Assembly (NCBI RefSeq): GCF_030052815.1
Contig: NC_079499.1
Location: 86,839,183-86,903,182, forward strand
Direction: 5' to 3'
DNA length: 64,000 nucleotides
Source: Hevea brasiliensis
Taxonomy: Eukaryota > Streptophyta > Magnoliopsida > Malpighiales > Euphorbiaceae
The notes beneath the pieces are model-generated. The model made no database searches. It was not told the origin of the DNA and saw only the letters and a list, made by a program, of their open reading frames with translations. A program made the position numbers and the translations under genes. This document shows, piece by piece, positions 32,953 through 44,670 of the stretch (the stretch's first letter is position 1; every line of letters begins with the position of its first letter).

Positions 32953-35900
32953 TGTAACGCCCTCACCGTAGGTAGTCCGTACATTCTACTATTCCAATGA
33001 CTAATGTCTGTTCGGACGGCCAGAATATATGGAACTATACTTAAACTATAGTGGTGAGGCATAAATTGATGGAATAAATGTTAAGAAAATATAGAAAAAA
33101 TTTAGAGGAAATAAAATAAAATTTTAGAGAATTTATTAATCGGTATAAAATAATAAAAATAACCCAATATGCACTATGAAGGCCATTTTTGTCATTTCAC
33201 CCCCAGAGGTGAATTTTGACCTAAATGTCAAATTAAAATTTAGAAAATAAAATAATTAATATAAATTAAAATTTATGAAATAAATTAGGAAAATGAGAAG
33301 AGAAAGAAAAGAAAACAAAAGAAAAGAACATGACATTTTAAAAATTTAAAGTACACAAAAATAAAAATATAAATAGACACTAAAGATAAATCCTACCAAC
33401 CAAACCTTTCTTCTCCACCTCTTCTCTCTCCCTCTCTCTTGGCCGGCTGGTTTCTCTCCCTTCCACCATTGTTATCCAAGCTTCAAGCTTGATTTCCCAA
33501 GCTTCTTCCACACAAAACCCATAGCTCCCTTCACAAAAATTCCTCCCCACTTCCTAAGGAAGCTATAGATACCCATAAGAAGCAAGGAAATTGAAGTTTA
33601 ACAAGACACCCAAAAGGTTAATACTCTAACTACCATTCTTTCTTCTATAAATATAAGAAGCATGCTAAACTAAGTATAAAATTCATGAAAATCAAAAGAA
33701 AAACTTGAGAAAAGGGAGACATGATTTTCGGCAGCCATGGAACCTTGAGGTTTGATGATTTTAAATGATGAAAATGGGTTCCATGAGAATGTTTGATAAG
33801 TTGATATGTTTGGGAGTTTGATTGTGTAGTGTTTGTGCAAATTGAAACTTTAAAACTAGGGTTTGGGTACATGATTTGCAGACTTTATGTAAATGCTTGA
33901 AATTAACGTATTGAGTTGAGATTGTTGCTTATAGAAGTGTTATGCATGCTAATTGAAGTAAGGAAGATGGAGGAGATTGAATTTTTGGAGTATCATTTTT
34001 CTGCAAGTTGCGACTCAATGAGTCCAATGTGTTTGATGAACCATAACTAATTGTGTGTGACCCCAATTGGTATGAGGCCAATTGGAGGTGAAACTAGACC
34101 CAAAATATCCCCTTTTTTGTGAAGAAACCATACCTAAATTCTGTCCAAAACTTGACCAAAATACTGCCCAAATCCGGATGACCCTGCACAAAACCCATAA
34201 AATGACCAAATGAACAGTACATATTCATTTGGTCATAACCCCTTCTATACTGGTCCAAATGACCTGAATTTGATACCATTGGAAAGCTTAGATATAGGGC
34301 TATAATTTTCATGAGGACCACTAAACCCATAAATGCCAAAAACCAAACCAAATTACTGGCCCAAGTTGGGTCACAAAACTGTCCAGAATTAGGTTGTCCA
34401 GAAATTGCTGGACATAAACTCACCCGACCAGTTTTGGCAATACGGCCATAACTTGGTCTACAAGAACTCAAATGTAATGAGACCAGTGGAAAAATGTCCA
34501 CAAGACACAGACCTATAAAATTAGTATTTTGACCAAAACCCAGAAATCAAGAGAACTAGGTCAAATAGTTATAAAAATTCATTGTATCAAAACCTGGAAT
34601 CTGACTAAACTTCACTTAACCCCAGAACAGTCTTTTAGTCATATCTCCCACTAGGAAAATCCAAGTGAGATGATCCATACCTTTCCAGAAACATGAGAAA
34701 TAGGGATACAACTTTGTTTTAGGAACCTTCCTCAAATTATCAATTTAAGAACCTCAAAAAGTAACCTGTAATCACTGTCCTGAACTGAACCCCTGTTGGC
34801 ACAGGGTACATGAGCCTAGGTCAGTTAATTGGCCATAAATAATTCTAAACAACTTGAAAAATTGTGATTTGAATTTCTCAATGATGATAAGACATAGGAA
34901 AACAATTTCTATGAAGATCACCCTGCCTAAAAGTGATTGCAACATGTTTCATTAATTAGGTAAACTTTAAGTCCAAAAACTGCCTAGTTAAGGAACTAGA
35001 ATTTAGAAATGAGTAAGTTATGGTTATCTGACCATAACTTAAGTTCTAAAAATCAAATTAACATGAATCAAAAGAGAAAATAAAGATAAGACATAAAGGA
35101 ACAACTTCCATGAAGGAAGTGTGGCCAAACAGTGGCTACAAACTGATTATATAGATAGGTAAAGGTAAGACACAAAAACTGAAACAAAAGAAAGGTCCAT
35201 GAGATAAATTATCTTATGGTAAGGAATTTAACCCTAACAAGCTATCAAACACTAAACCACATGAAAGAAGTATGTGAGACCTATTTTCCCACTATAAAGT
35301 GATATGAACATTCAAATAAATATGTAATAATGTGTAATTGCTCATAGTATACCTAGACTTATTTATTTAGTTTGGATCGATTGATATACCAATTAGGGAC
35401 TACAGATAACAGTACTGCCTATCGAGAAAATCATGAACTGACAATATATATCTGGTATGATTATTCTACAGGCTATATGCCTACTTACAGGCCATTATGG
35501 CTAACTTTATTTCTGGCTTTATAAGCCTGACAGCTGGCCTCATGCCTGACAGTTGACCTCATGCCTGAAAGATGTATATAGGGTAGTCATATGGTTGTCT
35601 AACCTGTATACTCCTATGTATCTAGCTTTTATAGGCTGTTATAGGTTTCTTGGGCACCGATAATAATTAATTAAGATTGAATATACAATAAGTAAATAAA
35701 AAAGATCCCGATAATTTAAATTGTTTCTAAAGTGAAATGAAAATGTAAAATACCTAGAAATTAGGAAATTTGCCATATATAGAATTATTATTTAAATTGT
35801 TTAGTTATTGTTATTATAAATTATGCACCACTAAGCATTATGCTTAGCGCGTTGGTTTTCCATCGTGTAGGTACTGGAGATCAGCAGCCGCCACGGTAGT

Positions 35901-36446
35901 GTTCGGACAGAGTTCCGACCAGATCTGCCACCATCCAGAATCACCTTACCAGTCTTTTGTATTTTGGTAGGACCCTTATATAGACTAGTATTTTGGTTCA
36001 TTATGTCTAATCATGATGTAATTACTAGTTTATGATGTATTTCATTTTGGACTTGTAATTAAACTTTAAGATTGTAATGAAAACTTGTAATTTATTATCT
36101 ATGAATTTCTATATGAATGCAATAGATGATACTTCATTTTGAGATCTCATAAATAAATTGTGAATGATATGATAAAAGAGAATATGATATGGAAATGTGT
36201 AATGAATATGGAAATGTTAACAGGTGCTTAGTGGAACCCGCCAGATGCTAATAAAACAGAGGAGGCTCTGCCCAAGTCTCCACAGAAATAAGTTATAAAA
36301 AAAAAAAAAAGAATTCTACACATGGATTACATGCTTTTAAATGATATTAAAGGTTACAATGGACATGATAAGACAAATAGGGTGCTCCGGCACCGAATGT
36401 GGCACTTCTTGCTCGGTTATACAGTAGACGGGTAAGGGGAGTCACA
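32953..36446 (+). repeat. Element D 5' LTR (3494 bp)
   Basis: Begins TGTAACGCCCTCACC and ends GGGGAGTCACA. It has a TATA-like box TATAAATAG at 33368-33376, followed by pyrimidine-rich sequence. It contains diverged copies of the shared LTR module (CATAACCCCTTCTATACTGG near 34233; CATAACTTGGTCTACAAGAA near 34447; further traces near 34640 and 34850). No coding sequence is recognised; minus-strand frames at 33645-34501 are incidental. Confidence 0.9.
33368..33376 (+). promoter_or_regulatory. TATA-like box, element D 5' LTR
   Basis: TATAAATAG about 415 bp into the LTR, conserved in the 3' LTR near 41957. A role in transcription is inferred from motif and position. Confidence 0.5.
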
Positions 36447-36451
36447 TTTAG

Positions 36452-36464
36452 TGATATTAAAGCC
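36452..36464 (+). promoter_or_regulatory. Primer-binding site, element D, decayed
   Basis: TGATATTAAAGCC aligns with TGGTATCAGAGCC (initiator tRNA-Met) with three transitions. It lies five bases after the LTR end. Confidence 0.78.
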
Positions 36465-36587
36465 TGGTTTAGGCGGTCCTAGACCTAGATAGTTAGAAAT
36501 AGATAAAGTGCATCACTTGCATGGGCCTTTAAATAGAGTCGAGGTAACACTAATGCATATCTGTTCTTTGTCTATTTTATAGGATCG

Positions 36588-37708
36588 ATGGCATCTGATT
36601 CTTCAGAGCACGGACCTCCAGGACTGATAGAGGAGGAGGTAGAGAGTCATGCACCCGCACCTACTCCTAGTAGGGAGCAAAGTAGTAAAGCAGAGTTATC
36701 TCAGGGTACTGCAGGGAAAGCACAGCAGGCCTTCCTGCAACAGATGACTCAGCTGCTCCGTCAGGTCACCGGAGCTATACCTGACCTCCATAGCCACAGC
36801 CATAGCCCTCACACCTGTACAGCCACCACTGCCCCCATAGCCATAACCTGTACACAGATCCCCACTAGAGAAATTGTGGAAGTATGGGGCGGTTGACTTC
36901 AGGGGTAAGAAGAAGGATGATCCAGCTGCAGTAGAGTATTGGCTGGAGAGGACAGAGAGGGTATTACAGCAGTTGCACTGTACCCCAAAGTAGCAGTTGG
37001 AGTGTGCTCTGTCACTGCTATAGGAGGATGCTTATAGATGGTGGGTGACAGTATCGAGAGTGGTACAGCCTACATAGATCACTTAGGAGTTCTTTCTGGT
37101 TGAATTCAGAAAAAAATACATCAGTCATGTGGACTTGGAGGCCAGAAGGAGAGAATTCCTGGCACTGAGATAGAGGCAGCTTACAGTCTCCGAATATGAG
37201 CGGGAATTCATGAGACTTAGCGGATATGCATTGGAGTTGATGCCCACAGAAATTGATAAGTGCAGAAGGTTTGAGGATGGACTGAATGACAACATCAGGC
37301 TGATAGTGACATCTCACCACTTCACAAATTTCTCTCTGTTGGTAGCATCAACCCTTGATGTGGAGAGAGTTGAGAAATGAAGAGCAGTCCAGAAAGGATA
37401 GGCAACACAAAAGGGGTTCTGGACCTGGTCAGTCCGATTCAGCAGATACGAGTAGTAAGAGGCCTAAGGAGTCTCAGGGTCAGACTCAAGGTCGAGATAA
37501 GAAGCAGAAATCCCGATTTTCCCCAAGAAGAGGAGGAGGACAGTCTGGTGCATCAATGGGTAGTTCTCCGAGTTCAGCTACACGGGGATCAGCCCCACCA
37601 CTAGCTTGTACACATTGTGGCCAACCCCACAAAGGAGAGTGCAGATTGTTGACTGGTGGATGTTTCAGATGTGGGTCTACGAATCACTTCCTGAAGGATT
37701 GTCCATAG
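36588..37708 (+). pseudogene. gag: Element D gag with five TAG stops
   Basis: Starts MASDSSEHGPPGLIEEEVES (36588), preceded by TTTTATAG. After a frame change near 36860 the capsid reads YWLERTERVLQQLHCTP ... EDAYRWWVTVSR ... EFRKKYISHVDLEARRREF ... EYEREFMRLSGYALE. A second shift leads to a basic linker and the zinc knuckle CFRCGSTNHFLKDCP (37664-37708). Five in-frame TAG stops lie at 36991, 37021, 37075, 37084 and 37171. By comparison with the family, four are at Gln codons (CAG to TAG) and one at Trp (TGG to TAG). Length and order fit a complete Del-type gag of about 370 codons. Confidence 0.85.
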
Positions 37709-38896
37709 AGGAATACTAGTGTTCCCACTGCTACACCTCAGATAGAGAGGTCTGCCCTAGCAGCACAGAGGGGTAGAAGACCTACGAGGCCAGATACAGC
37801 TGGTACATCATAGAGGCCTACTGCAGAGATAGTTTAGAGGCAGGAGACTAGGGTAGCACCCCGTGCCTATGCTGTGAGAGCTCGAGATGAGCCAGAGCCA
37901 GCTGATGTCATTAGAGGTACATTTTCTCTTTATGATCTGTTAGTGTGCACATTAATTGATTCAGGTTTCATACATTCATATGTGTGTATCACACCGCCAG
38001 TTGATAGAGGGGCACAAGTAGAGGAGTTAAAGGAGGACATACAAGTTACAAACCCTCTAAGCCATAGTGTCATGGTGAAAAAGGTCTACAAGGGTTGTCC
38101 TCTGAGGATACAGTGTTATGAGTTTACAGCTGACTTGATTAAGCTACCATTCCATGAGTTCGATGTGATATTAGGAATGGATTGTCTATCACATCATCAG
38201 GCAATGGTAGATTGTCAGCTAAAGAGGATGTCACCACAAATAGTAGAAGGGGATGAGATTACAGTTGTGGGTGAAGGAACGGGTTGGCCTTCTACTATCA
38301 TATCAGCCACAGCAGCCAGAAGAATGATGAGAAAGGGCTGTGAGGCTTTCTTAGCACATGTGGTTGACACCAGGAAGACTAGCCCAAGCATACAGGAGAT
38401 CCCCACAGTATGTGAATTTTTATATGTGTTTTCGGAAGAGTTGTTGGGTTTACCACCTGATAGAGAAGTAGAGTTTGCCATAGAGGTTATGCCGGGTATT
38501 GCACCGATGTTCATTGCTCCATATAGGATGGCACCTACTGAACTGAGAGAGTTGAAAGTTCAGTTACAGGAGCTACTAGACAAGGGTTTCATATGCCCTA
38601 GTGTGTCACCTGGGGAGCACCGATGCTATTTGTGAAGAAGAAGGACGATACCCTTCGGCTATGTATAAACTACCGGCAACTGAATAAGGTAACTGTGAAA
38701 AACAAATATCCTTTATCTCAGGTAGATGACCTGTTTCATCAGTTGAGGAGAGCTGGAGTATTGTCCAAGATAGATCTCAGATTCTGCTATCACCAGTTGA
38801 GAGTGAAGGAGACAAATGTCCCTAAAACTACTTTCAAGACCCGGTATGGACACTATGAGTTTCTAGTGATGCCATTTAGGCTGATAAATGCACCAG

Positions 38897-38940
38897 CAGC
38901 TTTTATGGACCTAATGAACTACAGCTTTTATGGACCTAAT
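38897..38940 (+). repeat. 25-bp tandem duplication at D RT active site
   Basis: CAGCTTTTATGGACCTAAT occurs at 38897 and 38922. The second copy lies where the NRVFKPYLDKFVVVFI-type segment before the RT active site should be, so the duplication accompanies a deletion. Confidence 0.85.
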
Positions 38941-39071
38941 AAAGATGATATTCTTGTGTATTCTAGGAACTGGGAAGAGCATGATGAACACCTGAGAGTA
39001 GTACTACAGACACTTCAGGAAAAGCAGCTGTATGCCAAGTTGTCCAAGTGTGACTTCTGGTTAAATGAGAT

Positions 39072-39371
39072 ATCCTTCCTTGGACATATTGTATCAGCAG
39101 ATGGGATCAGGGTGGACCCAAAGAAGATTGAAGCAATAGTTGAATGGAAGTCTCCTAGAAATGTAATAGAAGTTAGAAGCTTTTTGGGGTTAGCTAGATA
39201 CTATAGGAGATTTGTGAAGGGATCCTTCCTTGGACATATTGTATCAGTAGATGGGATCAGGGTGGACCCAAAAAAGATTGAAGCAATAGTTGAATGGAAG
39301 CCTCCTAGAAATGTAACAGAAGTCAGAAGCTTTTTAGGGTTAGCTAGATACTACAGGAGATTTGTGAAGGG
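39072..39371 (+). repeat. 150-bp in-frame tandem duplication in D RT
   Basis: Two units (39072-39221, 39222-39371) begin ATCCTTCCTTGGACATATTG and encode the same 50 residues ending in RYYRRFVKG, with a few substitutions between them. The frame is kept. Confidence 0.93.
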
Positions 39372-39633
39372 ATTCTCCCTTATTGCAGCCCCACTGACTA
39401 AGTTACTGCATAAGAATGTTAAGTTTGACTGGAATGATAAATGTCAAACCAACTTTGAGAAGCTGAAGGCTATGCTTACAGAAGCTCTAGTGTTGACACA
39501 ACTAGAGTCAGAGAAAGACTATATGATCTATAGTGATGCCTCTCATAATGGACTTGGGTGTGTTCTGACGCAGGAAGGGAAAGTAGTTACTTGTGCTTCC
39601 AGACAGCTAAGGCCACATGAAAGAACTACCTAA

Positions 39634-40531
39634 CTCATTATCTGGAATTGGCGGCAATAATATTTGCATTAAAGATATAGAGGCATTACGTATATTGTGA
39701 GAAATGCTACATCTATACGGATCACAAGAGTCTGAAGTATTTGTCAACCCAGAAGGAACTCAATTTGAGACAGAGGAGATGGATTAAATTCCTTAAAGAT
39801 TATGACTGTGAGATGGATTAAATTCCTTAAAGATTATGACTGTGTGATCAACTACCATTCAGGGTAGGCAAATTTAGTGGCTGATGCACTAAGCAGGAAG
39901 TCCATGATGGCTTTGAGAGCACTGAATGCTCGATTGTCTTTAGCACAGGATGGGGAAATTTTGGCTGAGTTGCTTGTAAAGCTAAGTTTGTTATAGCAAA
40001 TACAAGAAGCACAGCTAAGGGATGAAAAGTTACTAACTGTCATGGGTAAAACTCAAAAGGGGAAGGAGATTGACTATGAGTTGAAAAGGAGATAGGTGCC
40101 TGTATTATAAAGGCCGAATATGTGTACCAGGAGATGAGAAACTGAAGAAGAATATCTTGAAAGAGGCATATAGTAACTTCCATGCTATGCACCCAGGACG
40201 TACCAAGATGTACCAAGACCTGAAAACACATTATTAGTGGCCTGGAATAAAGAAAGAGATTGGTGATTTTGTGACCAGATGTTTGACATGCCAGCAAGTT
40301 AAGGCTGAGCATCAGGTTTGATCAGGGTTGTTGCAACCTATATCTATACCAGAGTGGAAATGGGACTACATCACTATGGATTTTGTTACTAGGCTACCAT
40401 TGACACAGAGGAAGCATGATACTATATGGGTGATTGTGGATAGATTGACTAAGTTAGCTCACTTCCTACCAGTTAGAGCTGACTACTCACTGGAGAGGTT
40501 AGTAGAGATTTACATAGATGAGATAGTCTAG
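39634..40531 (+). pseudogene. pol: Element D RNase H end and integrase N-terminal part
   Basis: After the stop at 39631 the RNase H tail continues in other frames (LAAIIFALK). A 34-bp tandem duplication (39776-39843) adds a frameshift in [22 protein letters not shown] (39882-39910) marks the end of RNase H. Integrase zinc-binding residues include [16 protein letters not shown] (40270-40318, one stop). The open frame 40328-40531 then carries WKWDYITMDFVTRLP with the first catalytic Asp and [14 protein letters not shown]. Confidence 0.82.
39776..39843 (+). repeat. 34-bp tandem duplication in D RNase H
   Basis: Two copies beginning GAGATGGATTAAATTCC at 39776 and 39810. The length is not a multiple of three, so it shifts the frame. 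Confidence 0.93.
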
Positions 40532-41510
40532 CTATATGGAGTGCCAACATCGATCATATCTAACCGACCTGAGATTTACTTCGAGGTTTTGGAAGAGGCT
40601 ACAGTAGTCTTTAAGCACTCAACTACACTTTAGTACGGCTTTTCATCCACAGACGGATGGACAGTCAGAAAGGGTGATTCAGGTAACCCTTAGAACTTAA
40701 TGAATTGCTGTAATTGTTAAAGGAATGATAATAATGACCTGACATTAATGACATGAATTATATGATATGATAGGTATTGGAGGATATGTTAAGAAGTTGC
40801 ATTATTGATTTTGAACGAAGTTGGGAAAATTATCTTCCTTTGGTAGAGTTTGCTTACAATAACAGCTACCAAGATAGCATAAAAATGGCTCCATATGAAG
40901 CATTGTATGGGAGGAGATGCAGGACTCCCTTATGTTGGACAGAAATGGGTGAAGAGAAAGTAGTGGGCCCAGATTTGGTGAGGCAGACTGAGGAAAAAGT
41001 GAAACTCATCAGAGATAATTTGAAATTCACCTCAGATAGACAGAAGTCATATGCCGACCTGAGGAGAAAGGATATAGAGTATGAGGTTGGTGATAAGGTG
41101 TTTCTGAAGGTATCACCTTGGAATAAAGTGGTAAGATTTGGTAAGAAGGGTAAGTTAAGCCCTAGGCTTATTGGTCCATACAATGTCATTGAACGTGTGG
41201 GTCCAGTATCCTACAGGCTAGCTTTACCACTTGAGCTGGACAAGATTCACAATGTATTCTATGTGACAATACTCAGGAGATACAAATCAGATCCTTCACA
41301 TGTCATTTCAGCAGAGGAGATAATTGTGCAACCTGATTTGACATATGAAGAAGAACCAGTCAGAATCTTAGCATGAGAAGTGAAAGAACTCAGAAACAAG
41401 AGGATCCCACTAGTGAAAGTCTTGTGGAGACACCACAACACAAAAGAAGCAATAAAGGAGAGCAAGGAGATGGTGAGGCAGCAGTTCCCCAAGCTCTTCA
41501 CCTTAGGTAA
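40532..41510 (+). pseudogene. pol: Element D integrase core, GPY module and chromodomain-like end
   Basis: The core reads LYGVPTSIIS (40533 on). A shift leads to [17 protein letters not shown] (near 40634-40682) with the catalytic Glu. The intron-like insert 40683-40773 follows, and then VLEDMLRSCIIDFERSWENY and AYNNSYQ. A 199-codon frame (40777-41376) covers [20 protein letters not shown], the [14 protein letters not shown] module and YEEEPVRILA. After a stop, VKELRNKRIPLVKVLW and RHHNTKEAIKESKE complete a chromodomain-like C-terminus. This domain order is that of chromovirus-type gypsy elements. The 199-codon frame is uninterrupted, so this end is less decayed than gag. Confidence 0.87.
40683..40773 (+). 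other. Intron-like insert in integrase, element D (91 bp)
   Basis: Donor CAG|GTAACC and acceptor GATAG|GTATTG are both canonical GT...AG. Removing the 91 bp joins VIQ to VLEDML in frame. The insert has TGATAATAATGACCTG, nearly identical to the inserts in C and E, and meets an in-frame TAA six codons after VIQ. It is AT-rich and not a multiple of three. Confidence 0.78.
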
Positions 41511-41531
41511 ATTTCGAGGATGAAATTCTTA

Positions 41532-41546
41532 TTAGAGGGGAAGAAC
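41532..41546 (+). promoter_or_regulatory. Polypurine tract, element D
   Basis: TTAGAGGGGAAGAAC directly before the 3' LTR start (TATAATGCC, a decayed TGTAACGCC). The block TTTCGAGGATGAAATT precedes it. Confidence 0.82.
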
Positions 41547-44208
41547 TATAATGCCCTCACCGTAGGTAGTCTGTATATTATACTATTCCAACGACTAATG
41601 TCTGTTCAGATGGCTAAAATATCTGGAACTACACTTAAACTATAGTGAGGAGGCATAAATTGATAGAATACATGTTAAGAAAATATAGGAAAAATTTAGA
41701 GGAAATAAAATAAAAATTTAGAGAATTTATTAATTGGTATAAAATAATAAAAGTAACCCGATATGCACTATGAAGGGCATTTTTGTCATTTCACCCCCAG
41801 AAGTGAATTTTGACCTAAATGTCAAATTAAAATTTAGAAAATAAAATAATTAACATAAATTAAAATTTATGAAATAAATTAGGAAAATGAGAAGAAAAAG
41901 AAAAGAAAAGAAAAGCTAATGACATTTTAAAAATTTAAAGTACACAAAAATAAAAATATAAATAGACACTAGAGATAAATCCTACCAACCAAACCTTTCT
42001 TCTCCACCTCTTCTCTCTCCCTCTCTCTTGGCCGGCTAGTTTCTCTCCCTTCCACCATTGTTATCCAAGCTTCAAGCTTGATTTCCCAAGCTTCTTCCAC
42101 ACAAAACCCATAGCTCACTTCACAAAAATTCCTCCCCACTTCCTAAGGAAGCTATAGATACCCATAAGAAGCAAGGAAATTGAAGTTTAACAAGATACCC
42201 AAAAGGTTAGTACTCTAACTACCATTATTTCTTCTATAAGTATAAGAAGCATGCTAAACTACGTTTAAAATTCATGAAAATCAAAAGAAAAACTTGAGAA
42301 AAGGGAGACATGATTTTTGACAGCCATGGAACCTTAAGGTTTGATGATTTTAAATGATGAAAATGGGTCCCATGATTTTAAATGTTTGATAAGTTGATAT
42401 GTTTGGGAGTTTGATTGTGTAGTGTTTGTGCAAATTGGAACTTTGAAACTAGGATTTGTGTACATGATTTGTGAACTTTATTTAAATGCTTGAAATTGAC
42501 CTATTGAGTTGAGATTGTTGCTTATAGAAGTGTTATGCATGCCAATTGAAGTAAGGAAGATGGAGGAGATCAAATTTTGAGAGTGTCATTTTTCTGCAGG
42601 TTGGGACTCAATGAGTCCAGTGTGTTTGTTGAACCATAACTGATTGTATGTGACTCCAATTGGTATGAGGCCAATTGAAGGTGAAATTAGACCCAAAATA
42701 GCCCATTTTCTATGAAGAAACTATGCCCAAATTCTATCCAAAACTTGACCTAAATACTGCCCAAATTCGGATGACCTTGCATAAAAACCAGAAAATGATC
42801 AAATGAATAGTATATATTCATTTGGTCATAACTCCTGCTATACTGGTCCAAATGACCTGAATTTGATACCATAGGAAAGCTTAGATATAGGGCTACAATT
42901 TTCATGAAGACCACTAAATCCAGAAATGCCAAAAACCAAACCAAACCAAATTGTTGGCCTAATTTGGGTCACAAAACTGCCCAGAATTAGGTTGTCCAGA
43001 AACTGCTGGACATAAACTCACCCGACCAGTTTTGGAAAATTTGGCCATCACTTGATCTACAAGAACTCAAATGTAATGAAACTAGTGGAAAAATGTCCAC
43101 AAGACACAGACCTACAAAATTGATATTTTGACCAAAACTCAGAAATCAAGAGAACTAGGTCAAATAGTTAGAATAATTCACTGCATCAAAACCTGAAATC
43201 TGACCAAACTTCACTTGACTCCATAACAGTCTTTTAGTCATATCTCCCACTAGAAAAATCCAATTGTGATGAGCCATGCCTTTCCAGAAACCTGAGAGAC
43301 AGGGCTACAACTTTATTTTAGGAAACTTCCTCAAATTATGAATTTAAGAACCTCAAAAAGTGACTTGCATTCACTATCCTAAACTGAACCCCAGTTGGCA
43401 CGGGGTACATGAGCCTTGGTCAGTTAATGGCCATAAATAATTCCACAAAACTTGAAAAATTGTGATTCAAATTTCTCAATGATCATAAGACATAGGACAA
43501 CAATTTCTATGAAGATCATCCTACCTAAAAGTGATTGCAACATGTTCCATTAATTAGGTAAACTTTAAGTCTAAAATCTACCTAGTTAAGAAATTAGAAT
43601 TTGGAAATGAGTCAGTTATGGTTATCCGACCATAACTTAAGTTCTAAAAATCAAATTGACATTATTCAAAAGGGAAAATAAAGATAAGACATAGAGGAAC
43701 AACTTCCATGAAGGAAGTGTGGCCAAACAGTAGCTACAAACTGATTATATAGATAGGTAAATGTAAGACACAAAACCTAAAACAAAAGAAAGGTCCATGA
43801 GATAAATTATCTTATGGTAAGGAATTTAACCCTAACAAGCTATTAAACACTAAACCACATGAAAGAAGTATGTGAGACCTATTTTTCCACTATAAAGTGA
43901 TATGAACATTCAAATAAATATGTAATAATTTGTAATTGTCTATAGTATACCTCGACTTATTTATTTAGTTTGGATCGATTGGTATACCAATTAGGGACTA
44001 CAGATAGCAGTACTGACTGCTGAGAAAATCATGAACTAACAATATATGTCTAGTATGATTATTCTACAAGCTATATGCCTACTTACTGGCCATTGTGCCT
44101 AACTTTGTTTCCAGCTTTATAAGCCTGATAGCTGGCCTTGTGCCTAACAACTAGCCTCGTGCCTGACAGATGTATATAGGGTAGACATATGGTTGTCTAA
44201 CTCGTATG
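41547..44208 (+). repeat. Element D 3' LTR, first part
   Basis: Corresponds to 32953-35613 of the 5' LTR with many transitions. It is interrupted after CTCGTATG by the copia-like solo LTR and resumes at 55881. The minus-strand frame 42750-42944 is not a gene. Confidence 0.9.
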
Positions 44209-44670
44209 TGTTAGTAATATGCCCTAAAGCATATCATTTAGTATGTATCTTGTACATCTTTTATTAATAAAAGGCATTTCCACTTTTCCATTTACATAAT
44301 ATATTTATGTGCAATAGAAAGGTCCATTGATATTTTGTTAAAAATTCTATTCTTAAGTTGTTAAGAATATAAGTGATAGCATTTCTAGTACAAAGTATCA
44401 TAAATAGGTTCACAATCGAGGATACTTCACAATAAGGACATGACTTATCCAGAAAGATTGTATTCATGTTTGTTCCCAAGTTATTTATATGAGATATAAA
44501 TAAGATGGAATAGTGAGTTTCATGCCATATGACAAACATGATAGGCACTTATACATGATAAGTAGGTCGAACCAGTGACACTTATGACAAGCACATGGAG
44601 TTTACTCTTGTCCATGTATTTTCATAAATCATATTAGTGCATATAATCTTTAGACCTTAGATAGCACAGT

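Larger units (their letters stand above)
37709..39633 (+). pseudogene. pol: Element D protease and reverse transcriptase
   Basis: Protease reads GTFSLYDLLVCTLIDSG (active-site DSG near 37960) and FHEFDVILGMDCL. RT follows: LPPDREVEFAIEVMPG, then [17 protein letters not shown] one-base loss near 38611 shifts the frame into [20 protein letters not shown] (38626 on) and [12 protein letters not shown]. The region of the FIDD active site is damaged: a 25-bp duplication (38897-38940) replaces the sequence before DDILVYS (38947). A second, in-frame 150-bp duplication (39072-39371) repeats [17 protein letters not shown]. RNase H starts at [15 protein letters not shown] (39522). The frame ends at 39633. 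Confidence 0.87.
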
